Shown piece after piece: positions 1-6,823 of a stretch of DNA of 25,543 nucleotides. This DNA is from UBA4656 sp002405525. GTDB taxonomy: Bacteria > Pseudomonadota > Gammaproteobacteria > Xanthomonadales > Ahniellaceae. How positions within the stretch are numbered: position 1 is the stretch's first letter; every line of letters starts with the position of its first letter. The notes below the pieces were generated by a model. The model was not told the DNA's origin, made no database searches, and saw only the letters and a list, made by a program, of their open reading frames with translations. A program made the position numbers and the translations under genes. The stretch covers positions 1 through 25,543 of the forward strand of contig DAIMGT010000056.1 of NCBI GenBank assembly GCA_036723735.1, written 5' to 3'.

Positions 1-160
<160 letters not shown>

Positions 161-266
161 CGCCGATAGTGTTTTCGCTCTAGCGGCGCTGCGGATACTG
201 CGCACCAAGATACGCCCGCGCACGCTGCGGGTCCGAACCGAAGAGCGAACCGAGGGGCATCCAGCC

Positions 267-815
267 ATGGGCACCAGCAAGCCGAAGCTCAAGAAGAAGC
301 GGGAGGTCTCGGAACATGCGGCCGACAAGGCCAAGGGGCTGCTCGAATCTGCGCAGCAAATCTGGATGGCCGGTCTCGGCGCGTTCGGCCGTGCGCAGGA
401 GGAAGGCGGCAAGTTGTTCGAGGGTCTGGTGCGCGAGGGCATGAGCCTCGAGCAGAAGACCCGCCGCTTCGCCACCGGTCGCGTTGACGTGGCCCGTGAC
501 GCCGTGGAGAACACCGTCGCTCAGGTCAAGGAGCGCGCCACCGACACCTGGGATCGCCTCGAGAAGGTTTTCGAGGACCGCGTCTCGCGCGCGCTCAGCA
601 AGCTCGGCGTGCCTGGTCGGGACGAGATGCAGGCGCTGATCGAACGCGTCGAAGACCTCAATCGCGCGGTGCGCGCGCTCGGGGGGGCTCCGGCGAAGCG
701 CGCGGCGAAAGCCGCCGGGCGCGCGCCGAAGCGGCCTGCAAAGAAGGCTGCCCGCCGGGCGGCGAAGGCGTCGACCAGGCTCCCCGCCGACCAGGGCGGC
801 GACACCGCCGGCTGA
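267..815 (+). CDS. Phasin family protein (PhaF/PhaI type) with basic Ala/Lys-rich tail
   Basis: The 182-residue product is a granule-associated protein of the phasin type that coats cytoplasmic polyhydroxyalkanoate or other lipid inclusions. The core, about residues 25-110, is amphipathic helix with the recognisable segment IWMAGLGAFGRAQEEGGKL (32-50). A sequence very like it occurs in the second phasin at 6253-6678. A short heptad-like helix follows (about 118-138, LGVPGRDEMQALIERVEDL). The tail (141-172) is a histone-H1-like run of Ala, Lys, Arg and Pro, as in Pseudomonas PhaF, where such a tail contacts the nucleoid. The ATG is preceded by GAGGGG at 252-257. No PHA synthase is in the window, and the neighbours make wax esters, so the inclusion it coats is uncertain. 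Confidence 0.88.
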   Translation: MGTSKPKLKKKREVSEHAADKAKGLLESAQQIWMAGLGAFGRAQEEGGKLFEGLVREGMSLEQKTRRFATGRVDVARDAVENTVAQVKERATDTWDRLEKVFEDRVSRALSKLGVPGRDEMQALIERVEDLNRAVRALGGAPAKRAAKAAGRAPKRPAKKAARRAAKASTRLPADQGGDTAG

Positions 816-1186
816 GCCTCCGGCGAGCACTCGGCGCCTGCGATCCGCTTCCGTTTCGGCCCGCCAGCCAGTTCCACCGCCGCAGCTCCCTCCCCTACGG
901 CCGGCTGGCGGGCTTCCTTACCGCGATCAACCAGCCGCGGGGCCCACCGACAGCGATCGCCCCGCCACGGGGGGCATGCAGCGGTCAACCGCCCGCTGGC
1001 AGAGCCGCTACGGGCCCGCGCTGTGGAGTCGGGTCGCCGGATGGCTGAGGCCCGCCGCGGACGGCACGATGACTGCGGCCACAACATCGGCGTACCGTTC
1101 ATCGGGCAACAAGGGCTGGTCCGCAGCCAGCAGGCGACGCCCGGCCCGGCTGCCGCCGGAGGCCGCGCGCCACTGCCGCGGGGCCG
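816..1186. other. Gene-poor region between convergent genes
   Basis: This 371-base stretch separates the phasin stop from the stop of the glycosyltransferase-like gene on the other strand. It contains the inverted repeat at 859-913. It also contains a 60-codon minus-strand reading frame (1190 to 1008) whose GTG overlaps the glycosyltransferase TGA. The encoded peptide has no recognisable motif. Nothing else in the stretch could be supported. Confidence 0.5.
859..918 (+). terminator. Candidate terminator downstream of the first phasin
   Basis: A perfect 11-bp inverted repeat (GCCCGCCAGCC at 859-869, GGCTGGCGGGC at 903-913) lies 43 bases after the phasin stop. On the plus strand it is followed by TTCCTTA. 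The 33-base loop is long and the T-tract is weak, so this is a plausible but not canonical rho-independent terminator. Confidence 0.4.
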
Positions 1187-1190
1187 TCAC
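1008..1190 (-). CDS. Possible small coupled ORF, no recognised function
   Basis: The 60-codon frame starts with GTG overlapping the TGA of the upstream glycosyltransferase-like gene (GTGA), an arrangement typical of translational coupling. Its codons have mostly G/C third positions, which supports coding only weakly because the whole window is GC-rich. The peptide is Ala/Arg/Pro-rich at the start and contains a hydrophobic stretch (YADVVAAVIVPSAAG) in the middle. No family is recognised. It could equally be a chance open frame after the end of the operon. Confidence 0.2.
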   Translation of the reverse strand: MTAPRQWRAASGGSRAGRRLLAADQPLLPDERYADVVAAVIVPSAAGLSHPATRLHSAGP

Positions 1191-2923
1191 CCGACCACGA
1201 CCGCTGCCAAGTCCTCGCGCAGCGTGCGATCATCGGCGCAGGCCGCCCAGGCCGCGCACCACGCCGGCACTGCGTCGGCAACCTGCTGCAGTCCGCGGCG
1301 CAGCACCTCAAGTTCGGCGACACTCGAACTGTCGGCGAGGATCGCTTCCCGGTTTGCGGCGACCAGTTCGCCCACGGCATCGCGCCAGACTGGCGGGGCC
1401 GCTGGGTCACCGAGCAGCAGCGCACCGCGCTCGACGACACGCTGCCGCATCGCGCGGCGGAACGCCACCCAGGCGTCTCCCAGCGCACGATCGCCCGCCT
1501 CTGCCCATTCGGCGGCGATCGCACCGATGGCGGCGAGGCGCCCCCAGCGCGAACCGGGGGCCAGTCCGTCGCCCCAGCGTCCGAACAGGTGCGCCAGGAA
1601 GAGGTTCGCATCCACGGCCAGCGGGCGAACCGCGTTCGCCGCCCGATGGCGCGGCGCGAGGTCCAGGTGGCCCAGCATGGCCGGGACGTGTGCGAAAGCC
1701 ACCGGTGCAGCGACAGCGCGCAGCAGCGACAGAAAGTACTGGTCGTCGACCCGCCCCCAGGTGCCTGCAAACGGCAGCGGGTCGCGTGCGTCCAACAGCA
1801 GCGGTGTGTATACCGCGTGCGAGGCCAGCCGTGGATTGGGATAGGCATGCCAGACGCGATCGGCGTCGAGGCGGGCCGATGCGAACGGCGCGCGCCACAG
1901 GCTCGCCACGCTGTAGCCGTTGCTCGCGATCGCGTAGGCGCTGGTGTCGAGCGCCAGACCGCCGTACAGACCGCTCACCACGCCCACCGTCCGTGCCCCG
2001 GAGGAGACGTGCAGGAACTCGGCTGCGCTGCGACCACGCAGCACTGCCTCGCGCCAGCCGGTACGTAACAGGCCCGCCGCGCTGCGCCCGAGCCGGCGTC
2101 CCAGCCAGCCGAAGGGCTCCACTGCAAGCTCCGCCGCCGACAAGTGTCCGTCATCGTCGAAGAATCGTACGCCGGCCTCGGACGCGTCGGCGGGATCCCA
2201 TGCGTCGCCGCCGTCATCCGGCCAGCGCAGCGGCAGACAGGTGTCGTCGTCGAGGATCGACAGCGTTTCGCCGGCAGCCAGTAGCAGCCCCCAGTTCCAG
2301 CTGCGCGCGCCGGTGATTGCACTCGGGACGGCGGGATCGAGCAGCCCCCGCAGCGCCTCGCGCGAGGCGGGCGGCGCATGCGCCGACAAGCGGGCGAGCG
2401 CCGCGTTGCGTTCGCAGGTGCCCAGCAGCGAGACCCTGCCCCGGGCTTCCCGCGCGTGCTGCCGCACCACCTCCCGCGTGCACGCTGCGAACCAAGGATC
2501 GTCGGTATCGTCCACCACCGCGACACGGTAGGCGGCATCGTGTCGCACCTCGGCAGCGCGGATCGACGCCAGCAGCCGCGCGAGGCCTTTCGGCCGGTGC
2601 CAGCTGCGCGGTACCAGCAGCGGCGGCGGCGCGGGCGCCGCATCGCCGGGATCGTCCGCGTCCGCCAGCAGCGACGCGAAATCCACCAGCAGTCCCGCGC
2701 CCCGCAGCCGCGCCATCGTCTCCCGGGCAACGGCCTCCGGCATCCCACCGTCGACCAACGCTCGCAAATGGATCTCCACCGGCTGGAATGCCGTGCAGCG
2801 GTCGAGTGCGAATGCATCGGCGCGCGAGACGCCGCGCGCGCGGCCGCGGCGGTCGACGTGCAGGAAGTCGTCGGCGCCGAGCGGCGACAGCGCGCCGGCG
2901 ACGGCTCCGATCAGCGCCGCCAC
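1187..2923 (-). CDS. Glycosyltransferase family 2-like protein with N-terminal winged-helix-like segment
   Basis: The 578-residue product has the hallmarks of a GT-A (GT2-like) nucleotide-sugar transferase: an early strand ending in VVDDTDD (about 136-142), a GARSWNWGLLLAAGE helix (205-219) and the metal-binding SILDDDTCLPL (222-232, Asp225-227). A later WGRVDDQYF lies in the region where acceptor-site acidic residues usually fall. There is no signal peptide or clear membrane segment. The first ~80 residues look like a small winged-helix fold reminiscent of PqqD-like domains, which is inference only. The start is GTG with no clear Shine-Dalgarno. It lies 46 bases downstream of the fatty acyl-CoA reductase stop, so the two are probably co-transcribed. 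The sugar donor and acceptor are unknown. A role in making a glycolipid from fatty alcohol is possible but speculative. Confidence 0.65.
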   Translation of the reverse strand: MAALIGAVAGALSPLGADDFLHVDRRGRARGVSRADAFALDRCTAFQPVEIHLRALVDGGMPEAVARETMARLRGAGLLVDFASLLADADDPGDAAPAPPPLLVPRSWHRPKGLARLLASIRAAEVRHDAAYRVAVVDDTDDPWFAACTREVVRQHAREARGRVSLLGTCERNAALARLSAHAPPASREALRGLLDPAVPSAITGARSWNWGLLLAAGETLSILDDDTCLPLRWPDDGGDAWDPADASEAGVRFFDDDGHLSAAELAVEPFGWLGRRLGRSAAGLLRTGWREAVLRGRSAAEFLHVSSGARTVGVVSGLYGGLALDTSAYAIASNGYSVASLWRAPFASARLDADRVWHAYPNPRLASHAVYTPLLLDARDPLPFAGTWGRVDDQYFLSLLRAVAAPVAFAHVPAMLGHLDLAPRHRAANAVRPLAVDANLFLAHLFGRWGDGLAPGSRWGRLAAIGAIAAEWAEAGDRALGDAWVAFRRAMRQRVVERGALLLGDPAAPPVWRDAVGELVAANREAILADSSSVAELEVLRRGLQQVADAVPAWCAAWAACADDRTLREDLAAVVVG

Positions 2924-2969
2924 CGCGCGTCGCCCGGCCGGCGCGGCCGCGCACGGCGGCCGCGGGCCG

Positions 2970-4952
2970 TCACCAGTGGACGCCCCGCATCAGCGCCGCG
3001 AACGCGATCTGCTCGTTCGATGCCGGCTCCTCGCGGCCCTTGACACCCTTCGCGGCCGCCGAATCGGGGAACAGACTGAATGCCGTGTTCATGACCAGTT
3101 CGTAGGCTTTCGGCGCCACCGCATTCAGGGTCGCGGCGAAGATGCCGAGCCGGGTCGCGATGCGGCTGGCGCGGGTGATGATCGCCTCCACGATCAGGTC
3201 GGCGGCCTCCTCCGGCGTCAGGGTCGGCACGTTGTCGTAGATCTTGGTCGGGCCGATCATCGGCGTGCGCACCAGCGGCATGTTGATCGTGGTGAACGCG
3301 ATGTTCTGATCCGAGAACTCGGCTTGCGCGCACCGCGAGAAGGCGTCGAGGGCGGACTTGGAAGCGACGTAAGCCGAGAAACGCGGCGAGTTGGCCAGCA
3401 CGCCGATCGACGAGATGTTGATGATCTGCCCGCGGCGCTGAGCGGTCATTGCCGGCAGGAAGCCCATGATCAGGCGCAACGAACCGAAATAGTTCAGCTG
3501 CATCGTGCGCTCGAAGTCGTGGAATCGGTCGTAGGAAAGCGCCACCGATCGGCGAATCGAGCGGCCGGCGTTGTTGATCAGGATGTCGACGCCCTCGTGA
3601 TCGGACAGTACCTTCTTGACCAGCTCGTCGCAGGCCGCCATGTCCGTCAGGTCGGACTGGTAGGCGAAACAGATGCCGCCGGCCTTTTCGATCTCGGCCT
3701 TGGTCGCATCGAGTTCCTCCTTGCTGCGCGCCACGATGATGGTCTTCGCGCCGGCCCCGGCGATCTTGAGCGCCGCCGCCCGGCCGATGCCGGACGAGCC
3801 TCCGGTGATCAGCACCACCTTCCCACGCACTTTGCCAGCCAGCGAGCGGTCGACGAACAGATCCGGATCGAGGTGCCTCTCCCAGTAGTCCCAAAGGCGC
3901 CAGGCATAGTCCTCCATCTTGGGCAACTTGATCCTCGATCCCTTCAGCGCGCGCTCGGTCTCGCGCGAATCGAAGCGCGTGGGGTAACTGACGTACTTCA
4001 GCACTTCCGGCGGGATGCGCAGGTCGCGCAGCACGGTCTTGGTGAAGCGCTTTACGGGCGGCAGGCCGGTGATCGCATGGCGCACCACCGGTGGCACGAA
4101 GGCGAACATGCGGGCGTCGACGCGCATCGTCATCTGCGGTGCGTGCGCGGCCTTGCAGAAGTGGTTCAGCAGTTCGCCCATCCGCAGCGGTGCGGGGTCG
4201 GTCAGGTGGAAGCACTGTCCGTCGAGGCCCGGCTTGTGCGCGATGTGGGCGATCGCCGCCACCAACCAGTCGACCGGCACCACGTTGATCCGGCTGCCCT
4301 CGATGCCGATGGTCGGCATCCACTGCGGCAGCATCGAGCGCATCTTCTTGATCAGGGTGAAGAAGTAGTACGGCCCGTCGGCCTTGTCGATCTCACCGGT
4401 CTTCGAAGATCCGACCACGATCGCGGGGCGGTAGATCCGGAACGGGCGAGAGCACTCGCGTCGGACCAGTCCCTCGGAGTCGTGCTTGGTGCGGAAGTAA
4501 GGGTCATCCAGACCCTCGGCCTCTTCGAACATGTCCTCCTTGAAGACCCCGGGGTACATGCCGGCAGCAGCGATCGAACTGATGTGGTGGAAGCACCCGG
4601 CGCGGACCGCCTCCGCGAACTGCACGGCGTGCCGCGTACCGTCGACATTGGTCCGGATCTGCGACTCCTCGTCGGCGGTGAGATCATAGATCGCCGCCAG
4701 GTGGAAGAAGTGCTTGACCTTGCCCGCCAGCTGGCGGCTCGCCGCGGCGCCGACGCCGAGCTTCGGCTTGGTCAGGTCGCCATAGACCGGCACCAGGCGG
4801 CCCTTCGTGGCGCCGACCTTCTCCACCAGCGCGTCGAACTTGTCTTGCGATTCGCGTCGGACCAGCACGAAGATCTTGCCGGGACGAGCGAGCAGACGCT
4901 CGATCAGATGCCTGCCGATGAAGCCCGTACCGCCGGTCACGAAATAGGTCAT
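2970..4952 (-). CDS. Fatty acyl-CoA reductase, two-domain SDR (Maqu_2507 type)
   Basis: The 660-residue enzyme is predicted to reduce fatty acyl-CoA, probably via the aldehyde, to fatty alcohol with NADPH in the cytoplasm. The N-terminal extended SDR carries TGGTGFIG (6-13), SSIAAAG (125-131) and the YFRTK active-site motif (Tyr152, Lys156). The C-terminal classical SDR carries TGGSSGIG (383-390), NNAG (460-463), Ser514/515 and YVASK (Tyr528, Lys532). Length, domain order and many segments (for example GPYYFF, YPTRFD, HDFERTMQLNYFGS) agree with the Marinobacter bifunctional acyl-CoA/aldehyde reductase as I recall it. A longer open frame reaches 5063, but the ATG at 4952 directly precedes the dinucleotide-binding strand and has GGGGAGG four bases upstream. 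It is divergent from the acyl-CoA-binding protein gene. Together with the WS/DGAT at 9312-11060 it supplies the alcohol half of wax esters. Confidence 0.93.
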   Translation of the reverse strand: MTYFVTGGTGFIGRHLIERLLARPGKIFVLVRRESQDKFDALVEKVGATKGRLVPVYGDLTKPKLGVGAAASRQLAGKVKHFFHLAAIYDLTADEESQIRTNVDGTRHAVQFAEAVRAGCFHHISSIAAAGMYPGVFKEDMFEEAEGLDDPYFRTKHDSEGLVRRECSRPFRIYRPAIVVGSSKTGEIDKADGPYYFFTLIKKMRSMLPQWMPTIGIEGSRINVVPVDWLVAAIAHIAHKPGLDGQCFHLTDPAPLRMGELLNHFCKAAHAPQMTMRVDARMFAFVPPVVRHAITGLPPVKRFTKTVLRDLRIPPEVLKYVSYPTRFDSRETERALKGSRIKLPKMEDYAWRLWDYWERHLDPDLFVDRSLAGKVRGKVVLITGGSSGIGRAAALKIAGAGAKTIIVARSKEELDATKAEIEKAGGICFAYQSDLTDMAACDELVKKVLSDHEGVDILINNAGRSIRRSVALSYDRFHDFERTMQLNYFGSLRLIMGFLPAMTAQRRGQIINISSIGVLANSPRFSAYVASKSALDAFSRCAQAEFSDQNIAFTTINMPLVRTPMIGPTKIYDNVPTLTPEEAADLIVEAIITRASRIATRLGIFAATLNAVAPKAYELVMNTAFSLFPDSAAAKGVKGREEPASNEQIAFAALMRGVHW

Positions 4953-4983
4953 GGATCCTCCCCGATCGTTCCGCCTCGCGCTG

Positions 4984-5085
4984 GCGGAAACGGTGGCGGC
5001 GCAGGCGCGATGCCGCCTGCGGGGCCAAGCGTCCAGAATAGCCGCGGCAGCGGCCGCGGCCAAGGCCGCCGGCTACCGTTTCCGC
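4984..5085. promoter_or_regulatory. 14-bp inverted repeat flanking the divergent FAR/ACBP promoters
   Basis: GCGGAAACGGTGGC at 4984-4997 is matched in inverted orientation by GCTACCGTTTCCGC at 5072-5085, with one mismatch in 14. One copy sits in the leader of the reductase gene, the other just upstream of the ACBP -35 element. Shorter palindromes lie nearby: TTCCGCC-7-GGCGGAA (4969-4989) and CGCAGGC-8-GCCTGCG (5000-5021). The adjacent TetR-family gene makes this region a natural place for its operator. That assignment is inference. Confidence 0.4.
5035..5063 (-). promoter_or_regulatory. Weak candidate promoter for the fatty acyl-CoA reductase
   Basis: On the minus strand TTGGCC (5063-5058) and TATTCT (5040-5035) are separated by 17 bases. 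They would start transcription about 75 bases before the reductase ATG. Matches to the sigma-70 consensus are partial. Confidence 0.3.
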
Positions 5086-5088
5086 GCG

Positions 5089-5118
5089 TTGACCCTCCGC
5101 GAAATCGCATGCTACAAG
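5089..5118 (+). promoter_or_regulatory. Candidate sigma-70 promoter for the ACBP-tetR operon
   Basis: TTGACC (5089-5094) is followed after 18 bases by TACAAG (5113-5118). A TG at 5110-5111 forms an extended -10 element. Transcription would begin near 5125, about 24 bases before the ACBP ATG at 5149. This supports that start over longer in-frame alternatives. The same layout occurs upstream of the WS/DGAT gene. Confidence 0.55.
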
Positions 5119-5148
5119 CCCGTCTCCTGCACTGACGGAATACCCGCC

Positions 5149-5478
5149 ATGGCCGCCAAGAAGCCCGCCCCGCCCGCCAAAGCCGCCGCGAAGGCCGCTC
5201 CGAAAGCAGCTCCCGCCGACGCCACCGACCTCCCCGACCGGTTCGCCGACGCCCAGCAGAGGGTCAAGAAACTGAAGGACAAGCCCGACAACGACACCTT
5301 GCTGCGCCTCTATTCGCTCTACAAGCAGGGCAGCGAGGGCGACGTACACGGCGAGAAGCCCGGGTTCTTCGACTTCGTGGGCGCCGCCAAGTACGACGCA
5401 TGGGCCAAGCTCAAGGGCACTTCCAAGGACGACGCGATGAAGAAGTACATCGCCCTGGTGGACAAGCTCGTCCAGTGA
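5149..5478 (+). CDS. Acyl-CoA-binding protein (ACBP) with Ala/Lys/Pro-rich N-terminus
   Basis: The 109-residue protein binds long-chain acyl-CoA and delivers it to acyl-consuming enzymes in the cytoplasm. Residues about 26-109 form the ACBP fold, with the signature LYSLYKQGSEGDV (54-66), KPGFFDFVGAAKYDAW (70-85) and LKGTSKDDAMKKYI (88-101), all typical of the family. The first ~25 residues are an Ala/Lys/Pro-rich extension absent from standard ACBPs of about 86-90 residues. The ATG at 5149 follows a good promoter. The Shine-Dalgarno is weak (ACGGA). The gene ends in a GTGA overlap with the TetR gene. Divergence from a fatty acyl-CoA reductase suggests it supplies substrate for wax ester synthesis. 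Confidence 0.93.
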   Translation: MAAKKPAPPAKAAAKAAPKAAPADATDLPDRFADAQQRVKKLKDKPDNDTLLRLYSLYKQGSEGDVHGEKPGFFDFVGAAKYDAWAKLKGTSKDDAMKKYIALVDKLVQ

Positions 5479-6140
5479 GCGGCCGCCCGGCCCGCAGCGG
5501 GGCGGCCGCGGGCAAGACGCGGGACCGCATCCTCGACGTCAGTCTCGCCATGTTCAACGAGCGCGGCGAGCCCAATGTCACCACCAATCACATCGCCGAC
5601 GAACTCGAAATCAGCCCGGGAAATCTCTACTACCACTTCAGAAACAAGGACGACATCGTCGAACACCTGTTCGCCCGCTTCGAGGCGGGGATGGATGCGG
5701 CGCTGGTCACGCCGGACGACCGCTTGCCGACCCTGGAGGACATCTGGCTGCAACTGCACCTCGTGTTCGAGGCGATGTGGCAGTATCGTTTCATCTACCG
5801 CGACCTGGTCGACCTCACCAGCCGGAACCGGAAACTGCGCATGCACTTCGCGCGCATCCTGAAGCGCGCCGGCGAGAGCGCCACTTCGGTGCTGCAGGGC
5901 CTGGTGCGCGCCGAGGTCATGCGCGCCACCCGCCCCGAGATCGACGCCACCGCGCAGAACATCCTGCTGGTGACCACGTTCTGGATGAACTACAACGTCG
6001 TGCGCGGCGGCACCACCGAGAAGACTGCGCAGGACCTGACCCACGGCATTTTCCAGGTGATGATGCTGATCGCGCCGTTCCTGAGGGATGCGGAGCGAGT
6101 GCATCTGCACACGCTGGCGCAGGCGTACGTGCGGGCGTGA
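5475..6140 (+). CDS. TetR-family transcriptional regulator (PhaD-like)
   Basis: The 221-residue protein is a one-component, ligand-responsive DNA-binding regulator. The N-terminal helix-turn-helix (about residues 15-60) includes TRDRILDVSLAMFNERGEPN (15-34) and the recognition region ISPGNLYYHF (46-55). The start of the protein closely resembles Pseudomonas PhaD, as I recall it. PhaD is a regulator of phasin genes that responds to an acyl-CoA-type signal. The C-terminal half is an all-helical ligand domain of the type found in similar repressors. The chosen start is the GTG at 5475, overlapping the ACBP stop; earlier in-frame ATGs lie inside the ACBP gene. Likely targets are its own operon, the divergent reductase and perhaps the two phasins. 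None of these targets is shown by the sequence alone. Confidence 0.85.
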   Translation: MSGRPARSGAAAGKTRDRILDVSLAMFNERGEPNVTTNHIADELEISPGNLYYHFRNKDDIVEHLFARFEAGMDAALVTPDDRLPTLEDIWLQLHLVFEAMWQYRFIYRDLVDLTSRNRKLRMHFARILKRAGESATSVLQGLVRAEVMRATRPEIDATAQNILLVTTFWMNYNVVRGGTTEKTAQDLTHGIFQVMMLIAPFLRDAERVHLHTLAQAYVRA

Positions 6141-6189
6141 GGGCTCAGAGGGTATAGGGCCCTGTTCTCTTCCGAGACCCTGCTCCCCG

Positions 6190-6225
6190 AAAGGAAAAAG
6201 CCCCGGAGCGTCACCGCCCCGGGGC
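6190..6225 (-). terminator. Rho-independent terminator of the second phasin
   Basis: On the minus strand a 7-bp GC stem (arms at 6225-6219 and 6206-6200, 12-base loop) is followed directly by TTTTTCCTTT. It lies 28 bases after the phasin stop at 6253. On the plus strand there is no T-tract, so it serves the minus-strand gene. Confidence 0.8.
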
Positions 6226-6252
6226 CCGATTCAGTCGTAAAGCGAGCGTGGA

Positions 6253-6678
6253 TCAGGCCGCCCGGCGACGCGCGACCTTCGCCTCGCCGCGGCGCACCAC
6301 GCGCTTGACTTTGAGCACGGCCTTGGGCTTGCGGACCAGGCCGAGGCGGCCCAGCACGTCGCCAAAGCGACCGCTGATGCCGGCCTCCACTTCGCGAACG
6401 GCCTTGACGGCCTGGGCGCGCAGCGGCTCGATCACGCCCTCGACTTGGGTCTGGGTGTCGTTGGCGGCGCGGCGCAGGTCGCGCACCAGGGTGTTGGCGA
6501 AGCGCTCGGTGCGAAGCTTGAAGTCCTCGCCCTCGGCGACCAGGGTCTCGATCAGCTTGCCGCCCTGCTTCTGCGCCAGGCTGACGGCGCCCAGGCCGGC
6601 CAGCCACAGAGTCCACGCCGCGTCAGCGCCTTCGATCGTGCGGCGGGTGCGCGCGCTGTTGTTCGTCTTCCTCACCAT
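6253..6678 (-). CDS. Phasin family protein, second copy
   Basis: The 141-residue product shares the phasin core with the 267-815 gene: compare LWLAGLGAVSLAQKQGGKLI (24-43) with the equivalent segment there, then an RTERFANTLV helix. It is a predicted inclusion-surface protein in the cytoplasm. The C-terminus (about 115-141) is rich in Lys and Arg but shorter than the tail of the first phasin. An upstream extension of the frame to 6864 is open. The ATG at 6678 has a clear GAGGAG six bases before it and starts right before the conserved core, so I chose it. It converges on the TetR gene and is divergent from the TPR-like gene. A good terminator follows it, indicating a single-gene transcript. 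Confidence 0.87.
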   Translation of the reverse strand: MVRKTNNSARTRRTIEGADAAWTLWLAGLGAVSLAQKQGGKLIETLVAEGEDFKLRTERFANTLVRDLRRAANDTQTQVEGVIEPLRAQAVKAVREVEAGISGRFGDVLGRLGLVRKPKAVLKVKRVVRRGEAKVARRRAA

Positions 6679-6723
6679 GGGATTCTCCTCGTGCGGGTCG
6701 GTGCGGGAGTAGACCCCCCCGCG

Positions 6724-6751
6724 TATCGATAGTGTCCGCCTCGCGGATAGA
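6724..6751. promoter_or_regulatory. Motif pair shared with the region upstream of the first phasin
   Basis: CGATAGTGT (6727-6735) followed by GCGGATA (6743-6749) lies between the divergent second phasin and TPR-like genes. The same two words, in the same order and strand, occur at 164-172 and 191-197 upstream of the first phasin, with a longer gap between them. CGATAGTGT is about 100 bases before the plus-strand start codon in both cases. It may be a common regulatory site. The evidence is only the repeated words. Confidence 0.25.
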
Positions 6752-6823
6752 GCAATCACACGATCAACGCTTGCGCGGGCGGCCGGGCTTCGCAATGCTT
6801 GACACCCCGGTGGAGGACCGACG

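Noticed and set aside
4953..5063. N-terminal extension of the fatty acyl-CoA reductase beginning at 5063
   Set aside because: The added 37 residues are Ala/Arg-rich without family similarity, and the ATG at 4952 has a strong Shine-Dalgarno and begins at the usual family N-terminus.
2793..5135. Very long plus-strand open frame opposite the fatty acyl-CoA reductase and glycosyltransferase genes
   Set aside because: It is antisense to genes with clear family motifs, is rich in Arg, His, Gln and Asp in the way typical of complementary-strand frames of GC-rich genes, and shows no domain.
6799..6804. Perfect TTGACA upstream of the TPR-like gene as a -35 element
   Set aside because: A -10 element at proper distance would fall on the start codon and no matching hexamer is there.
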